A stretch of 20,619 bases of DNA, taken from assembly GCA_025716855.1 (NCBI GenBank), contig JAIXMQ010000165.1, positions 1 to 20,619 of the forward strand, written 5' to 3'. This document shows positions 18,057 to 20,619 of this stretch, piece by piece. Made by a program: the position numbers and the translations under genes. The notes below the pieces were generated by a model that saw only the letters and a program-made list of their open reading frames with translations, searched no databases and was not told the DNA's origin. The DNA comes from Pilaira anomala. Lineage: Eukaryota > Mucoromycota > Mucoromycetes > Mucorales > Mucoraceae. Positions within the stretch are counted from its first letter, which is position 1. Each line of letters starts with the position of its first letter.

Positions 18057-18698
18057 TTTTTTTTTTTGTTCTTTATACTTTTTTTTTTTTCAAGATTTAT
18101 AATCCATAAAACATAAAATCAACCGTATTGGATATATTATCCGTTTTTTTTTTCTATTCGGATGTTCTCTTTTGTGAATTTGTAATATAAATGGCATACA
18201 ATCAAGAGTATTGGATATATTTTTCTTTTTTTTTTGGGAATATCTTTGATCAGTTTAAAATTAAAAATGACATAATGTTATATGTAATGGATACTGCGGG
18301 TAAACTTGATCGTAGTACCTTCTATTGGTGCAATAGTGAGATATCGATATACATACACACCCAGGGAGTCTCATTAACTTATATAGTAATTATTTTTCCT
18401 TAAGCCAGTGAGATAACCAGGAAGTGCTGGTAATCAATAAAAATATTTTAATCTGCGTTTTAACCTTCATGGCGGGATTGAAGCAGCGATGGGATTTGCT
18501 CTTATCCAATAAGGATTGTCTTCAACAAATTGAAGAACAGCTTCGTTATCCAAAAAGACTTTGACGAATTTTTACAAGTCTTTTTCATTTAGCGCGTTAC
18601 AAAAAAAAAAAAAAAAAAAACTTTTCACTTTAAAGATTAACACACATTTCAAAAAAGTTCGTATACAAAGTTAGGACAAAATATGATTTTTATTAAAT
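18057..18698. other. AT-rich spacer between two transposase relics
   Basis: It contains long T and A runs (for example an A run at about 18601-18620). A minus-strand stretch at 18468-18565 reads FLDNEAVLQFVEDNPYW then IRANPIAASIPP and looks protein-like, but I cannot assign it. A plus-strand open frame (18191-18403) shows no motif. The N-terminal exons of the split CACTA transposase may also lie here. Confidence 0.4.
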
Positions 18699-20617
18699 TT
18701 AAAGTATTTTTTTTTTATGAGACAATGCCCACCAGAAGGTGCCAAACTTGCTGATGTTGATTAAGTTGTAATTGTTATATCTTCTTGAGATATCGAGAAT
18801 TTGGACAAACTGGCCTTCTGCTTCACGAAAGGAAGTTTCAGCACGAGTTTTTAAGACGAGCAAGTTATTAGCGCCATCTTTCATACAAGTATGATAAAGA
18901 CTTGAGCTAACATCATCACTTTCTAACTCATCAAATCTTGTAATGGCTTCGTCACCACGTAAAAGAGCGTACTCGACAACTTTGTATTCACCAGTAAGGG
19001 CGTCAACCTTAACAACTTCACCAATTAAATAGTTGCCGTGCTTATTCTTGAAGATACCAGAGGAACCAAGTTTCACGACAGGATCTTGATCATTGTTATC
19101 TGCAAAGTCACGAACAGTGGTGTCGACCGAAGAAGCACACTCTAAGACCTTTCTCGAAGCTTTGAAGGGAATGCTTTGACCTTCCACGAACCAAGAACCA
19201 CCAGCCAAAATGTGGCGAGCCATCATTCTTTTTGCAAAAGCAACAGCAACATCTCTTGAAGGATTTTGTCTGTTGGTACGAAACAGACCCTCCCTAACAA
19301 ACTTGTTGTGTTGTTCACCCTTTTCAGTCTCGAAGAAAATAGCAGAGCCAAAACGAAAGATATCATCAACTAAGTGGTGCATGATATGCATTTTACTTGA
19401 GTTGTAGATATTGCCACCCTTTCGATTAGGATACTTGATCTTGAGGAATTCATCGTGGTACAAAACAAAGAGACGAAGATCATTGTAATTGGAAGCAACT
19501 TGTGTCAGGTACAGGCTTGAATTAAACTTGATGCGACTGATGTATGCAAGTGATGCCAGCTTTCCAAGATCAACAAAGCAGTTTTTAATTAACAAAATCC
19601 CTCGATCGGATCGGATTTCTCCAGAGGCGATGAGTTCATTTAACAAAATAGGGACCTGTTGGACCAATATTTTATAATCCCTACCTAGGAAAGAACCATG
19701 AAGACGCAATGAGGAACGCAACTTACGAGAAAACCCTTTAGAAACGTAACCATGCAATCTTGTTTCAAGGAAACTTTTTTCGGTAGGATTCAAATGATCT
19801 TGTAACAAACATTTTACTAATGCTTTACCGACGCCAAGCATAATTGTATGCAGTAGCTCAATTGGACAATCTAACATTGTGTCGAAAGATTTAGAACAAC
19901 CAGGGCTTGACCACCTACAAGTTTATAACCAGCCTCAGTATCAACCAAGAAGGACTTGTCACCACCAGAAGCCAAATACCGAGCGTACATTGCTGCGACA
20001 ATGCTTTCAGAACGAGGACGCCAGTTAAAATCTCCACCATCAACACGAGCTGGGGTTTTTAATTCCCAATCACATTTACGGCAAGGATTTTTTGAAATAG
20101 CACCACGGCTGGAAGCAATTTCTGCATGTCGTGCGTTATCAGCAGTGATAATTGCAAAGGTGCAACGACAATGACAGACTCACCGCTTGGAAGGAACATC
20201 TCAACACCATTTTCTAGTTTTACCAGATTTTGACAATAGCGGGAAGCATTTGCATAGCTGAAAGCAAGTGATCAGTACAGATGAACGCCGTGTTTTCAAG
20301 TGCATGTCTTTGGGCAAGAGGCAATGCAGCAGGGACCATGATCCAGCTATCAAACTTGTTATGTTTTTTGGTTCGATTTCCACTCATATCGTCGGTAAAG
20401 AAATTCAATGGAATAACTTTGACAGGCTTGTATTTACGAGCAGGAAGAAAAAGAAGAAGAAGGGGCGTTTCAATGGATTGGGGCGGGTTAGTTTACAAAC
20501 AATAGCATTGCATTTTAAAAGGAGGTCAGAGTTAACTAACACATCACTTTCAAAATTTAATACTAGAGTTTCAGGGGAATCACAGACAATTCTTGATACT
20601 TGGCTGATAGGAACCGA
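18699..20617 (-). pseudogene. Fungal transposase pseudogene (TDDMSGN type), partial
   Basis: It enters from the right edge and ends at a TAA (18701-18699). In order it shows NPLKR, FFTDDMSGNRTKKHNKFD (about 20352-20405), TADNARHAEIASSRG with NPCRKCDW, then MLDCPIELLHTIMLG, HHLVDDIFRFG and FETEKGEQHNK (about 19304-19335). The TDD, TADN and ETEKGE acidic residues are plausible D, D, E catalytic positions. The protein resembles a widespread fungal transposase-like family in the CACTA/KDZ/Plavaka supergroup, but I cannot fix the exact family. Frameshifts occur near 20455-20470, 20220-20235, 20160-20190 and 19905-19920. The last 393 codons are uninterrupted. It lies in the same orientation as the CACTA pseudogene but is not part of it. 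Confidence 0.7.
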
Positions 20618-20619
20618 AG

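Noticed and set aside
18191..18403. Plus-strand 70-codon frame
   Set aside because: AT-rich chance frame with no motif or splice context.
19210..19677. Plus-strand frames opposite the right-hand transposase
   Set aside because: Shadows of the 392-codon minus-strand transposase frame.

Overview
The window looks like AT-rich nuclear DNA from an early-diverging fungus, most likely Mucoromycota/Mucorales. This is inferred from short 50-86 nt GT-AG introns, many A/T homopolymers and the transposase types; the species cannot be named. Almost everything recognisable is mobile-element derived and broken. One gene appears intact.

Left edge (1-2905, minus strand): the 5' part of an LTR retrotransposon. 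It has a probable LTR (2461-2905) with a TATA box, a candidate primer-binding site, gag with two CCHC zinc knuckles, and a retropepsin cut by the window edge. It carries one in-frame stop and three frameshifts.

Region 3353-7934: a 345-bp inverted repeat, arms about 99.4% identical, brackets 3.9 kb. Inside are the only intact gene (minus strand, eight exons, 555 aa, family unnamed, with a poly(A) signal) and two sets of direct repeats. No target-site duplication was found.

Region 7935-9255: a fragment of a transposase N-terminus on the plus strand, then AT-rich DNA.

Region 9256-18056: one minus-strand tnp2/CACTA-type transposase pseudogene split by a 5.8-kb nested insertion. Codons on the two sides of the insertion (16405 and 10574) join in frame across a duplicated TA. 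The insertion contains two direct copies of a Tc1/mariner-IS630-like element (about 1.37 kb each, 32-bp perfect terminal inverted repeats beginning CAGTGCATC). Between them lies a 975-bp segment that carries a piece of a second CACTA-type transposase in the opposite orientation. The first copy is itself interrupted by a 2,115-bp Helitron with exact TC...CTAG ends in an A|T target. The order of insertion can therefore be read: transposase gene, then Tc1-like pair, with the Helitron inside copy 1.

Right edge (18699-20617, minus strand): a second transposase pseudogene, of a different fungal type (TDDMSGN and ETEKGE motifs), continues off the window.

The two most interesting structures are the composite-transposon-like arrangement at 10575-16406 and the inverted-repeat-bracketed intact gene at 3353-7934. 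No tRNA, rRNA or CRISPR array was seen.
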